Source of the DNA: Melampsora larici-populina 98AG31
Taxonomy: Eukaryota > Basidiomycota > Pucciniomycetes > Pucciniales > Melampsoraceae
Reading direction: 5' to 3'
Length of the DNA stretch: 64,000 nt
Assembly: GCF_000204055.1 (NCBI RefSeq)
Contig: NW_006768795.1
Coordinates: 596,951-660,950, forward strand
The translations under genes were made by a program, and so were the position numbers. Within the stretch, counting starts at the first letter, position 1; each line of letters starts with the position of its first letter. Below are positions 32,301 to 42,400 of the stretch, in pieces. The notes beneath the pieces were generated by a model. It ran no database searches. It saw nothing but the letters and a program-made list of their open reading frames with translations, and was not told the origin of the DNA.

Positions 32301-33406
32301 CTTCAAGTGGAAGGAGAGGGAATTCAACTAGAACTCCCCGAGATCGAATCAGCCGATCTCGAAGGTACTGGACCAAAATTCCAATCGGTTTCGCAACGAA
32401 TCACGGATCGAAGCGACACCGAATCACGCCGATCAGCGTCACCTACGCTGTACGCCGAGTCCATCTTTCCAGGAACAACCCCTGGCAGATCACCTGAGCG
32501 ATTCCAGAGCGATCGCCCAGCTGAACTCCCGCGTCATAGTACCGCGAACAACCCGACGTTCGTCTATACCACAGCGCGCTTCTCGACTCCACGTAAGTGA
32601 TACTTACAGATTTTTTTTTTCTCTCTATCTCTATCAATCTTCCCTTGTCTAGACAATGTCTGACAAAAGATCATCGTCTGCTCGTAGCCGGACCGAACCC
32701 AGCCGCTACGGGAACCTCGTCAAGGACGGAGGACGTACCGATGGCCGAAAGATCGAACCAAAGGCCGGACCGTCCAGAGAGCGAAAGGGCTCCCGTGGAA
32801 GCAGCAAGAGCTCCACAGGAGCCTCGCATGCCGGTAAGTCCCTCACTACTCCACCACCTCATATGCCAGGCAGCTTACCAACGTCGTCTTTGATTCCAGA
32901 CGACGGAGCAACTGGCAGCCGAGGCCAAGTACAACAAGCTTTGGCAGAAGCTCAAGCTAGCGTACTTGGAGTGGGAGGTAGCTCGAGCCAAGGACGACTC
33001 GGACCCGGTCAAGCTCCGACTTTGCAAGGAGTCGATCTTCAGGGCTTGCAAGACCTGGAAGGCCCTGATCGACAATCACAAACAGAACGACTTGTCGATT
33101 CAAAAGTGGCTCCAGTTTTATTTCAGGAACGGAACCAAGAGTTGGAATCCAAACGACATGTCGATTCAAGGCTTTTTCTTGAGGAGCGAGGAGCCTCAAG
33201 CTCAGGTGGGTACCTCTCAGCCTCAAGCGACCATGGAGGACCGACCCCAAAAGCGCTCCAAGCACTTCCACAACGACAATCGTCACCGAGCGGAACCCGA
33301 CGATGCGAGAGCCTACGTGAGGGCCCAAGTCATGATGGGTCAAACCCTCCTTCAAGAGGAGGGTTCCAACAACTCCAATCGGCGCCGCGGCAAGTACAAT
33401 CGTTGA
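32301..33406 (+). CDS. Extra spliced ORF of element B, overlapping the gag frame
   Basis: Three exons are proposed: about 32301-32592, 32688-32833 and 32900-33406, with introns 32593-32687 and 32834-32899 (GTAAGT...GTAG and GTAAGT...CAG). Splicing joins frames smoothly. The third exon reads like a genuine globular protein: EQLAAEAKYNKLWQKLKLAY, EWEVARAKDDSDPVKLRLC, NDLSIQKWLQFYFRNGTKSW, and a basic tail RRRGKYNR before the stop. I do not recognise the family. The Trp/Lys/Glu-rich helical character and position suggest a structural or gag-associated protein. The same DNA from 32656 is also open in the gag-pol frame for 750 nt, so one of the two frames may be incidental. The start of exon 1 is unknown, since no ATG was fixed. 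Confidence 0.5.
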
Positions 33407-33780
33407 GGCAAGTAAAAAAAGAACAAGTAAGTCTTTTGAATACTCAAGAAAGATCTCTCATTCATAAGTTTTCTGAACTAACTAAGAATGATTTTGCTTT
33501 ACCTATGTTAGATGAGATGGCTAAGAACTTCAAACAAGTTCTTATCAGATTTGATGAATTAGATAAGGTTGACAGAATTTTTGAAGATCATTTTTTGACT
33601 AGTAGCTCTAATATGGAACAAATTTTTAATAAAGTTGATTTAATTTCTCAGTTAAGTAGAAAGTATATCCAGAATACTTATGAAGTAGTTGATAAATTAG
33701 ATAAGAAAATTTTTAGTGAAGGCTCTCCTTTCATTTCTGCTTTAGATTCTTTCAAAAGATTTTTAAATGAAAATAAAAAA
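32656..33780 (+). CDS. Element B gag-pol, 5' part (cut by the MULE)
   Basis: Open from the ATG at 32656 (MSDKRSSSARSRTEPS) to the MULE at 33781. The last 120 codons are the clearest coding part, rich in Lys, Asp and Phe (FSELTKNDFALPMLDEMAKN and similar) and probably coiled coil. The first 250 codons share DNA with the extra spliced ORF and are Ser/Gly/Gln-rich, so the true start of gag could lie later or be reached by splicing. Without the MULE, the frame runs from here straight into 39438, because the 9-bp duplication (AATAAAAAA, residues N-K-K) is in frame. The joined length would be about 2,146 residues. Confidence 0.65.
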
Positions 33781-33824
33781 GGATTTCACTATTTAACGCC
33801 CGCAAAAAAAAACCCCAAAGCCCC
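33781..33824 (+). repeat. Left terminal inverted repeat of the MULE
   Basis: Pairs with the reverse complement of 39385-39428. The shared outer 23 bases are perfect; the A-tract and following CCC(C/G)AAGCCCC differ slightly. Confidence 0.9.
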
Positions 33825-34211
33825 CTTTCATATCGGGTAATTCCAAAAACTTTGAGCCAAAACAAAGTTACACAAACTTATTTGGACCTGAAAGCCCCAT
33901 TCCAAGCGCCTTTATTTGCCCTAACAGCCCCCATCCACAATGAGAGGGCTGTCCACCCCTCAAACCGGGCTATGAATCCACATAGCAGGGCTGCAAAAAG
34001 AGCTTCCGCCCCCCAAGCCCAGAGCAAGAGGGGGATTGGGTCATGAAGCACAACGCACAACGAAGAAGTTCCCGTAAGGATACTCTACCGAGGGCCAATG
34101 GCCCGTCTGTATCACGGACTCAAACCTTGAGAACCCCAGCCACAACCCCAAAGCCTCCTCCATCTACAATCACAGTTTGTGATTCAACAAACAAGTCACG
34201 CGAACCATATA

Positions 34212-37135
34212 ATGGCCCCCACACAACTGCCCACCCAAATAACACCACAACAACCGGCAATACCCCAAGATCACCCTATTCCCACTCCACAAATAACACC
34301 ACAACAACCGGCGATAAACCAAGATCACCCTATTCCCACACCATGCATACAACAGCCAATACCACCATACTTGTATCCACCACCCGTTTTCTATCCAACT
34401 TACAATCCACCACCTCTTAATCCATTCCATCTGATGAATGGAAATCCTCAAAGTGTTTCATCTCACTTGTACCCTCCTCACTTTCAGATTCCTAGTAGTT
34501 CACCATCATCTCAGCAGTTTTCATTCAATGCTCCCCAATATCCGTTTCATCCGTTCTATATGAACCATCCGATACCGCACTTGACATCTTTCCCTTTACC
34601 ACCACATCCCTCATCGATACCCACTACTATGGAACCTCCAGTTTTGTCTATTCCCACCACATCGACTACTCCTATTTCCATTCCCGTAACATCAAACACC
34701 AGATCAACCAACATAACCACGACTCCGACTGTGATTTCCATTCCCACGACGTCAACCAACGCGTCTTCTTCAACTGACCTAACCACCACATCTGCTATCA
34801 TAACTACACAATCGAGTTTAACCAACAAAATTGACACAACTCCTGATCCTATTACGTTGTCTTCTTCAACTCAACCAACTCAAAACACAACTTCTACAAC
34901 CAATACAAACAATCCAAATCTCGATGGTGTTGTTGAAGACGAAGATGGTGTTGTAGAAGAATTTCTCAAAGAGCGAGATGAAGACTGGCCACCAATTGGT
35001 GCGTATCTCATTGTTTGATTTGTAGAGTTTTCCCAATTGATAGCTGATGATGTGGTGGTTATTTACTAGGGGCTGCACCGATACGATTACTGGAGTCACC
35101 TAAAGTTGGCAAACGGTTTTTCGAGATGGCCAACGGTCTCATGTACCTGAAGGCTGTTGCACGACATCAAGGATATGCCTTGGCCGTAAAGAGCCATAAA
35201 ACCAAACATGAGCGAACCCTTCGAATCTACCTCCGATGTTCACTTGGTCACGTCGTTCCATCTGTAGCTAAGGAGCGCTCAACTTCTACAAAGAAGACCA
35301 ACTGTGGCTTTGAAATCTCACTCAATTACCGAGGAAAATCAAACCAATGGTTTGTGCATCAGGACAGCAAAAGCCCCACCAAACTTGTACATAATCACCC
35401 TCCGTTTGAAAAACCTCACGACCTGGCCGTCTATCGTCGATTTACACCCGAGATGGAAGCAGAAATCAACTTACTTTATGCTGCTGGATGTCGTGCTCGT
35501 CAGATCCGATCTTTACTCGCTGTCGAACCTGGTTGTGAACCGCTCTTGCGTGACATCCACAACATCCGTGCTCGACATAGGGATCGATGGTTGAATGGTA
35601 GAACACCTATTCAGGGGCTCTTTGACTTGATATCGGGTCACAACTGGGCATTCCGAACTCTCACCGCACCCAATGGAGCTCTCCAAAACCTTTTCTTCGC
35701 CAGCCCAGATGCCATTCGCTTAGCTTGAAGATTTCCTACTGTTCTTGGCTTAGATTGTACTTACAAGACAAATCGGTTTAATCTTCCACTTCTACATATA
35801 GTCGGTACAACCAATACACATAAGTCTTTCACCGTGGCTTTGTGTTTCTTGCATGAAGAAACTGAAATGAATTACGAATGGGCTATGAATCAATTGAAAA
35901 GTGTTGTTTTCGATTCGACGGAAGAAGGCGTCCCAATCCGTTTACCACAAACCTTTGTAACCGATGCCGAGCCCGCCCTTTTCAATGCTATCAATACCGT
36001 ATTTCCTGATTCCGGTCACCTGTTGTGCGTATGGCACATCAACCACAATATCGCCAAAAACTGCAAGAAGAAGTTCAGTGATCATGACTGGAAAGAGTTC
36101 TTAAAGATTTGGAACTCCTTTATAGCTTCTTCGACACAAGAAGACTATGATTCGAACCTCAAGAAAGTCACCGATATCGCACAGAAGCACCAAATTTTTG
36201 ATTACCTTAAACGTACATGGCTCAATAGGACCGAAAAATTCGTTTCCCTCTTCACTTCCAAAAATCACCACTTCGGTAACTCTTCTACTTCACGAGTTGA
36301 GGGCAGCCACTTCCGACTCAAACAGTTTCTCGAAGGCCGCAATAATGATTTTGTGACTTGTTTCAATGCTTTCAAGCAAGCCGGCGATCAACAGATCAGC
36401 GAAATCAAGGTGTCCACGGGTATTGAGATGACAAAAACCCTTCAAGGCCTTCCACCTTTTTTCAAGAATGTTTCGGGTGTAGTTTCTCACTTTGCAATCA
36501 CGAAAATGAAGAGCCAATATGATCTATTACCTCAATCACTCAATAGGCCTTGTACAGGAACCTTTCGTGGGGCTTGGGGGCTTCCGTGCTCTCACAATAT
36601 CGGAAAGGCTAGAGACGAAACTGACTACTTATCGCCAAATCTCTGTCATGACCAGTGGAAACTCGCCATGGACATCGCACCCGAAACTCACAACGCGCTT
36701 AAGGTGGCCGCTCAATCCAAATTTGCTTTACTTTCAGAGCTACCTGAACACACTCTCCAAAGATTGTATGAAGACATTTCCCGATTGGAAACTGGAAGAT
36801 ACTCTCTTGTACCCATCTTATTGGCCGAAGTCAAAGTTAATAATCGTGGCCGACCTTCCAACAGCCAGAAACGAAAAGTTGAAATGTCTCAAACCTCTCC
36901 ATCTACTGAGAAACCGAAACACAAAACCCAAAAGTTGCACGTGGGTCAGCAGGGCCGATGGATTTCAGATTTTGAGGCCAAAGAAACCCAAAAGGGTAAG
37001 GAGGCGGCTAAGGAGGCTAAAAAGCTCGCTACCAAGGCGTCTACAAATGTTAAAAGGCCTGCTAATGTGGTGCGGGTGAAGAAATGCAGCCATTGCAAAA
37101 CTCCCGGTCACCAAATAAACACCTGTCCGAATTGA
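34212..37135 (+). pseudogene. MULE transposase with FAR1-like DNA-binding domain, one in-frame TGA
   Basis: Two exons: 34212-34998 and 35070-37135, joined at PPIG/AAPIRLLESP. Exon 1 is Pro/Thr/Gln-rich and contains two 18-residue repeats (QITPQQPAIPQDHPIPTP). Exon 2 begins with a FAR1/WRKY-GCM1-type zinc domain (YLRCSLGHVV, TNCGFEISL, HNHPPFE). The MULE catalytic core follows: LGLDCTYKT (first Asp), FVTDAEPALF (second Asp), LCVWHINHNI (the C/W-H motif) and RVEGSHFRLKQFL (Glu). A CCHC knuckle, CSHCKTPGHQINTC, closes it. A TGA at 35726-35728 sits where the flanking sequence continues in frame (AIRLA-stop-RFPTVLGLD); the simplest origin is CGA to TGA. The next frame (37136 on) is directly in phase after a TGA at 37133. 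Confidence 0.85.
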
Positions 37136-38917
37136 TTGGCTGTGGATGTAAAGACCGATCAGGCCGATATTCAGCTCAATCTTTCAGTCATCAAAGTCAA
37201 CAATCCGGTGTTGACAAATGAAACTCAAACTGATACTACTTCAGAATCATATTCCGAATCAAATCACTCAGGTTCTTCTGATACCGATTCGGATGCTAGT
37301 CAAGTTTCCCAATTGTCCATCAATCACAATCTATCTCTGTGTCCATTCTGTGATGATCCGCTTCCGAAAGAGCCATCTAAACGTCTTCTACATATGAAAG
37401 AACAACTGATGGCTATGGCCAATGTCAAGTCGCTTCATGTATGTCTTTGATCTTATATTTTACACCTTTATAATACTACAATTTGATCTGACATGTGTAG
37501 ACTCTTGTTTTGGTTCCAGTTTGGCCAATACGCTGAATTCTGCCATCTCCATGAGGCTGAGCGTGAGCTTATACCTTCTGGCATAAGCAAGGGTTGGCCG
37601 ACCGAAATCGATTTTGATGGTTTACATAAGTAAGTGTTTACACAATCAGTAATAAAAGTCTTTCTTACCTGACTCTTTATGACACTTCACCAGTCGAATC
37701 AAGAAGTTTCTGGGCATTTTAAGTGAAATCATCAAGGGTGAAGAAGCCTCTTCCTCCCTGGAAGAGGCCAAGAAGCAGTGGGCCCTGCACGGCAATCGAT
37801 CCTTGAGTTTTGCAAAGCAGTTTGATGGATTTCACGTCGAGCAACCGGGGTAGTAAGCAGTTTTCACATCTCATCTAATTGAAACTTTAGAAAGACTAAA
37901 TGAATTGCTCTTTTGTCCAGTTATGGCTATAAGGGCCTCTAAATAATCACCAGCTCCCTTAATCAGCTCATTAAGACTTCCGAACCCGAACCTTTGCTCA
38001 AGGTGCAACTACTGGAGCCTCTCTCAGTTGACTACTTGATCCAACGTGTCCTTATACCCGAACTCAGTTTATGCTTGATTGCCGAAGATATGAAATTGGA
38101 TCGAAAGGACACCAACGTCAAGGCCACTTTGGAAGCTAGTCGCGAGTTTGGCGTTGTGGTGTTTCCACTGGAAGACAACTCGTTTGGAACATCTGCCAAA
38201 CCTTCAAACTCAGAAGACCTACCAACATCAGACGTTCACCAATCACAATCAATTGGCTTACATACTCTCCAGCGTACCTTTGAGCAGAGCATCTTAAAGC
38301 AGCTACCGCTGTTTACTGTTCCATACATATGTTCAATCTTCAATCCACTGTCTTTTGGGAATTGCGGATATGATGCTATAGCCTCATCCCTGGGTTTACC
38401 TATGAAAAAAAGTTATCTCACGGTTCGGAATCAGTTATTGAAAGAACTCTCGAGTAATCAAGATATTCACAGACAGCTGATTTCGACCCCTTCAATCAAA
38501 ACTCGCCGGACCAAAACTTTTGCTGATGAAGTAGTGGATGACCTACTTGTCCGGCTGGATAATCAAGAAGCTGAATGCACCCAAGAGTACTGGTTACGAA
38601 TGCCACTCATGGGTTACGTAATTGCAAGCACTTATGAGCGCCCAGTGATACTTTTGAACCCTAAAACCATCAACTGCTACACCTTCTTTCCTTATCGCAC
38701 GCCTCCTAACGATAACGATCCACTACCTATTGTGATTGCCTTTGTAAATGGCGAACACTTTGTTAGTCTGGGCATCACGGCTGTTAAATCGGTTCCTTTC
38801 CCGGAAGTGTATGGCTACCCCAAGAATTCAGCTATGCTCGAAACCACCGAGATACCTCAGTGGATTAGCAAACACCAACCACAGCTGAATAAGTGGGTCG
38901 AATCTCTGACAATATGA
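37136..38917 (+). pseudogene. RTC4-like plus OTU cysteine protease-like protein carried by the MULE, one in-frame TAA
   Basis: Exons inferred: 37136-37437, about 37530-37629, about 37695-37850 and 37921-38917. The first part is Ser/Asp-rich with a CPFCDDPLP zinc-like motif. The middle (FGQYAEFCHLHEAERELIP ... GWPTEIDFDGL ... RIKKFLGIL ... RVLIPELSLCLIAEDM) resembles the RTC4 (restriction of telomere capping 4) domain. The C-terminal third has FGNCGYDAIASSLG, the catalytic Cys of OTU-type deubiquitinases, and NGEHFVSLGI, the matching His. A TAA at 37940-37942 splits YGYKGL from IITSSLNQLI; CAA to TAA is the simplest cause. The frame follows the transposase directly, so it may be a separate gene or an extension of it. 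Family calls come from recall. Confidence 0.65.
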
Positions 38918-39384
38918 TGATTTCCTTCCCCCGCTTTGAATGAAATCGATACCTTTGTTGTTCCCTCTTGTTTTCCCTGTTTCTCTTTCTATATGTTCTC
39001 TGCTTGCTACATACATGAAGTAATACATTGTTTTCCCTCTTGTTTTCCCTCTTTTTCTGCTCTCTCTGCTTACTCATACATGGAGTAATACATAACATAA
39101 CTAGCTGTTGGAAATCGGTCACTCTCACTTATCTTAGTCTAGTGTTCTCTGATTTCTCTTTGTTCTGGCTGTCAGTTTGAAATTACATACATGAAAACAT
39201 ACAAAGTGAGATATTTACACACGCACACGCACAACGCAAAATCACAAAAAGTTTGAACGAAGTCGAACTCGAACTCGGAAAGTTCAAACAGAGGTTTCAA
39301 AAAGTTTGAAAAAGTTTGAAAAAGTTTGAAAAAGTTTTGCAAAGGGGCTGTGGAAAACGTACAGCCCCCTGTCATTTTCAAAAA
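38918..39384. other. 3' subterminal region of the MULE
   Basis: Non-coding. It includes imperfect direct copies of a TGTTTTCCCTCTTGTTTTCC-type unit near 38955-39060 and the four-copy AAAAAGTTTGA array near 39295-39340. Subterminal repeats of this type often serve as transposase binding sites. Confidence 0.5.
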
Positions 39385-39428
39385 GGGGCTTCGGGTTTTT
39401 TTTTTGCGGGCGTTAAATAGTGAAATCC
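39385..39428 (-). repeat. Right terminal inverted repeat of the MULE
   Basis: Reverse-complement partner of 33781-33824, followed by AATAAAAAA, the duplicated target. Confidence 0.9.
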
Positions 39429-39437
39429 AATAAAAAA

Positions 39438-42400
39438 TTGTCTGTTTCCAATTCTTTTACCAAGTTGTCTCCAATGCCAAATGAAAAAGTTTCTTCTACT
39501 GTCCCAAACTTTGAGAGTACAGAGCCAAATAGTGAGAATAATAAAGTCTTTATGACTATTTTGAAAGATATGAATGAGCAACTATCTGAGTCAATAGAAA
39601 ATATCTTGAGTAAGAAATTTGACACTTTAGAGAAAGAATTGACAACTCTCAGTAACATTCTTGAAGAAAATCAGAAATTAGCTTTTGATGAAAAAGAACA
39701 ATTTGAGAACGTACAGAGAGTTCAATCCAGTAATATTGAGAATATTATAATCAAGCAAACTGAACAAGAGAAGTATTTAGACTCAAGGTTTAACAAACTT
39801 GAACAAATGATTATTGATATGAACAACAATAACCATAAAGACAAAACTTCCCTTGTGGAAGAGTTTCATCAACTTCAAGAGTCCACTCGAGCAGGTCCTA
39901 AAGTTGAATCTTTAGTGAATAACTTCGAAAGACTGAGAATGTCCAATCGAAGTATGCAGAGAGATCATAGACCTCCCTCACGGATGGTACCTCCGCATAT
40001 GCAGAACTTGAATGAAAGTGAAACCTCACCTATTCAAGATAGAAACAGGGTCCAGTATAATGAACAGAGTTTTGTAACTGAAAGGCCTCCACGTAGAGAG
40101 AGTTCAATTGTAGAACTTCAAACTACTGAAGCTTTACAAGCTGCAGCACTGAGAAAAGAAGTTTTACGAAACTTTCCCAATGTTAAAGACTGGCCCGAGT
40201 TTAACGGTGAAGGTGAATATAACCACCAAGAATTCATTGACTGGGTGGATCAGGTACGGACTACTATGAATCCACCAGATGTTTTAATAACATCTAAATT
40301 ACCTTTGGTTTTCAAAGGAACAGCTAGACAATGGATTTTAGCCGTAATAAAAGAAAACGCCCCATATAATAAAACATGGGACAAATGGAAAGAAGCCATT
40401 CAGTCCAGATTTGGAAATGCTCAGTGGAAGAATAAAATGGAAAGAGCATTCATGGCGGATTATTTTAAACTTGAAAATGCTCATGAATGTGTTCAATGGG
40501 CTAACAAACAACTTGTACGAATCACGGCATTTCAACCTGAAGCTACTAGTAGTGAAATGGTAGACAAACTGTTGTGGAGAGTTCCAGCCGCTATTAGAAT
40601 TCCGGTGAGAAACAGGATTGGTGTAGATGGTAAATGGACTGCATTCATTCTTGCATTTGAGGAGATCAGCAAGGATATTCCTCAACCTAAGAAGTCCTTA
40701 CCATTTAAGAATACCTTTGTCCGGAATAATGATACTGCAAAACAAAGCAGTAGTACAAAAGTACAAGCTCCTACAAGTTTTAGAAAGACTGCTAGAGCAT
40801 GTAATAACTGTGGTAGTACAGATCCAACTCATGTCTGGAAAACATGCAAAGGGAAAGGCAAAGCCATCAACAATGTTGACGCTGAAGGGGTAGAAGAAGA
40901 AGAAGACTACACTTCCTATAACATTAATGAATATGAAGATAGTGATGAAGAAAAAGAGACAGAGTTGGCCACAGCAGTGGATGCAATTGAAAGTAACTTT
41001 GAGCCAGAGGTTAGCATTGCACAGCTACACTCTGAAGCAGAATTGCCTCTCATTACATCTCCAAGAGAAGGAAATGTGAGAATAAGTGACGCAAAACTGC
41101 TGAAGTGCCGACCAGCTGCGGGTAAGGCCCATGCCATTGGTTATCATAGTTTGACAAGAGTGATAGTTAATGACCAAGACGCAGAAGCACTTTTAGACAG
41201 TGGTGCATCTTGTTCAGTGGTGGGGAGTCAATATCTCACCACTTTATTACCAGACTGGAAATTGAGAATGGTTCCCTGTGAAAATAACATAAAATTCACA
41301 GGGTGTGGTGGAAGTTTATTTCCTTTAGGTGTAATTTCTTTGAAACTTGTTTTTCCGCACCCGCAAGAATCAGTCAGGATTGATGCTGAATTTGTAGTTA
41401 TGGAAAACTCACATACCAAATATCTCATAATAGGAGATGAGTTTTTATCCATGTATGGAATAGATATTTTTCATAGTAAAGATAAATACTTCACATTTGG
41501 AAATGATGTCAAGAAAAAGAAATTTGGACTTCCAATTCAAAGACCAAAGTTGACAGGACTTGTCTTTAAAAAACAAGAAGATGTAGAAACTCCGCAAGAT
41601 GAGAGAATTCCTGCAATTGAACCGGTTAATGCAACTCCACCATTAATGGAGAATATCAAAGAAGCCAAGTTTAGTCCCAAGCTCACAGAGAAACAACATG
41701 AACAAATTGTCAGATTGATTGTCAAATCCAAAGACCAATTTGGGTTAGGTGATAGCCCACTAGGAACAATTGACAAACACAAAGTGAGTATTCAATTGAG
41801 TATTGAAAAACCATACCCACCTATATTGCGGAAAGCAGCTTATCCAGCTAGTCCTAGGAATAGAGTGGAGATTGAAAAGCATCTTGATGAATTATTGAAA
41901 CTTGGTGTAATTCGTAAAGTTGGAGAATCAGAGGAAGTCGACATTACTACACCAGTAATCATTGCATGGCACAATGGAAAGTCTAGACTGTGTGGTGACT
42001 TCAGAGCACTGAACACATATACATTACCTGATAGATACCCCTTACCAAGATGTGACCATGTGCTGATCAATCTTGGTAAGGCAGTATACATCACAACTAT
42101 GGATGTATTCAAAGGTTTCCATCAAAATGTTATAGACGAGGCATGCAGAAATTTTTTCAGAATTATCTGCCATATGGGTATCTTTGAATATCTGAAGATG
42201 CCCTTTGGAATCAAGAATGCACCGGCTTTCTTTCAAAGGATGATGGATATAGAATTCAGCAAAGAACTGCGAGAAGGATGGTTAAAAATCTTCATTGATG
42301 ATATTATCATATTCCATGATAACTGGGAGGACCATGTCAAAGCTATTGAAAAAGTTTTGATTGAAGTTAAGGCTATGGGGATGACAATTTCTTTGAAGAA

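Larger units (their letters stand above)
33781..39428 (+). mobile_element. Mutator-like DNA transposon (MULE) with RTC4/OTU cargo
   Basis: 5,648 bp. Inverted ends of about 44 bp start GGATTTCACTATTTAACGCC on both sides and differ at only two or three positions in an A/C-rich part. The 9-bp target duplication AATAAAAAA lies at 33772-33780 and 39429-39437. It contains a MULE transposase frame with one in-frame stop and a second frame with RTC4-like and OTU-like regions. Sequence near the right end (39295-39340) has four copies of an 11-bp unit, AAAAAGTTTGA. The clean duplication shows recent movement even though the genes carry stops, so it may have been mobilised in trans. Confidence 0.93.
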
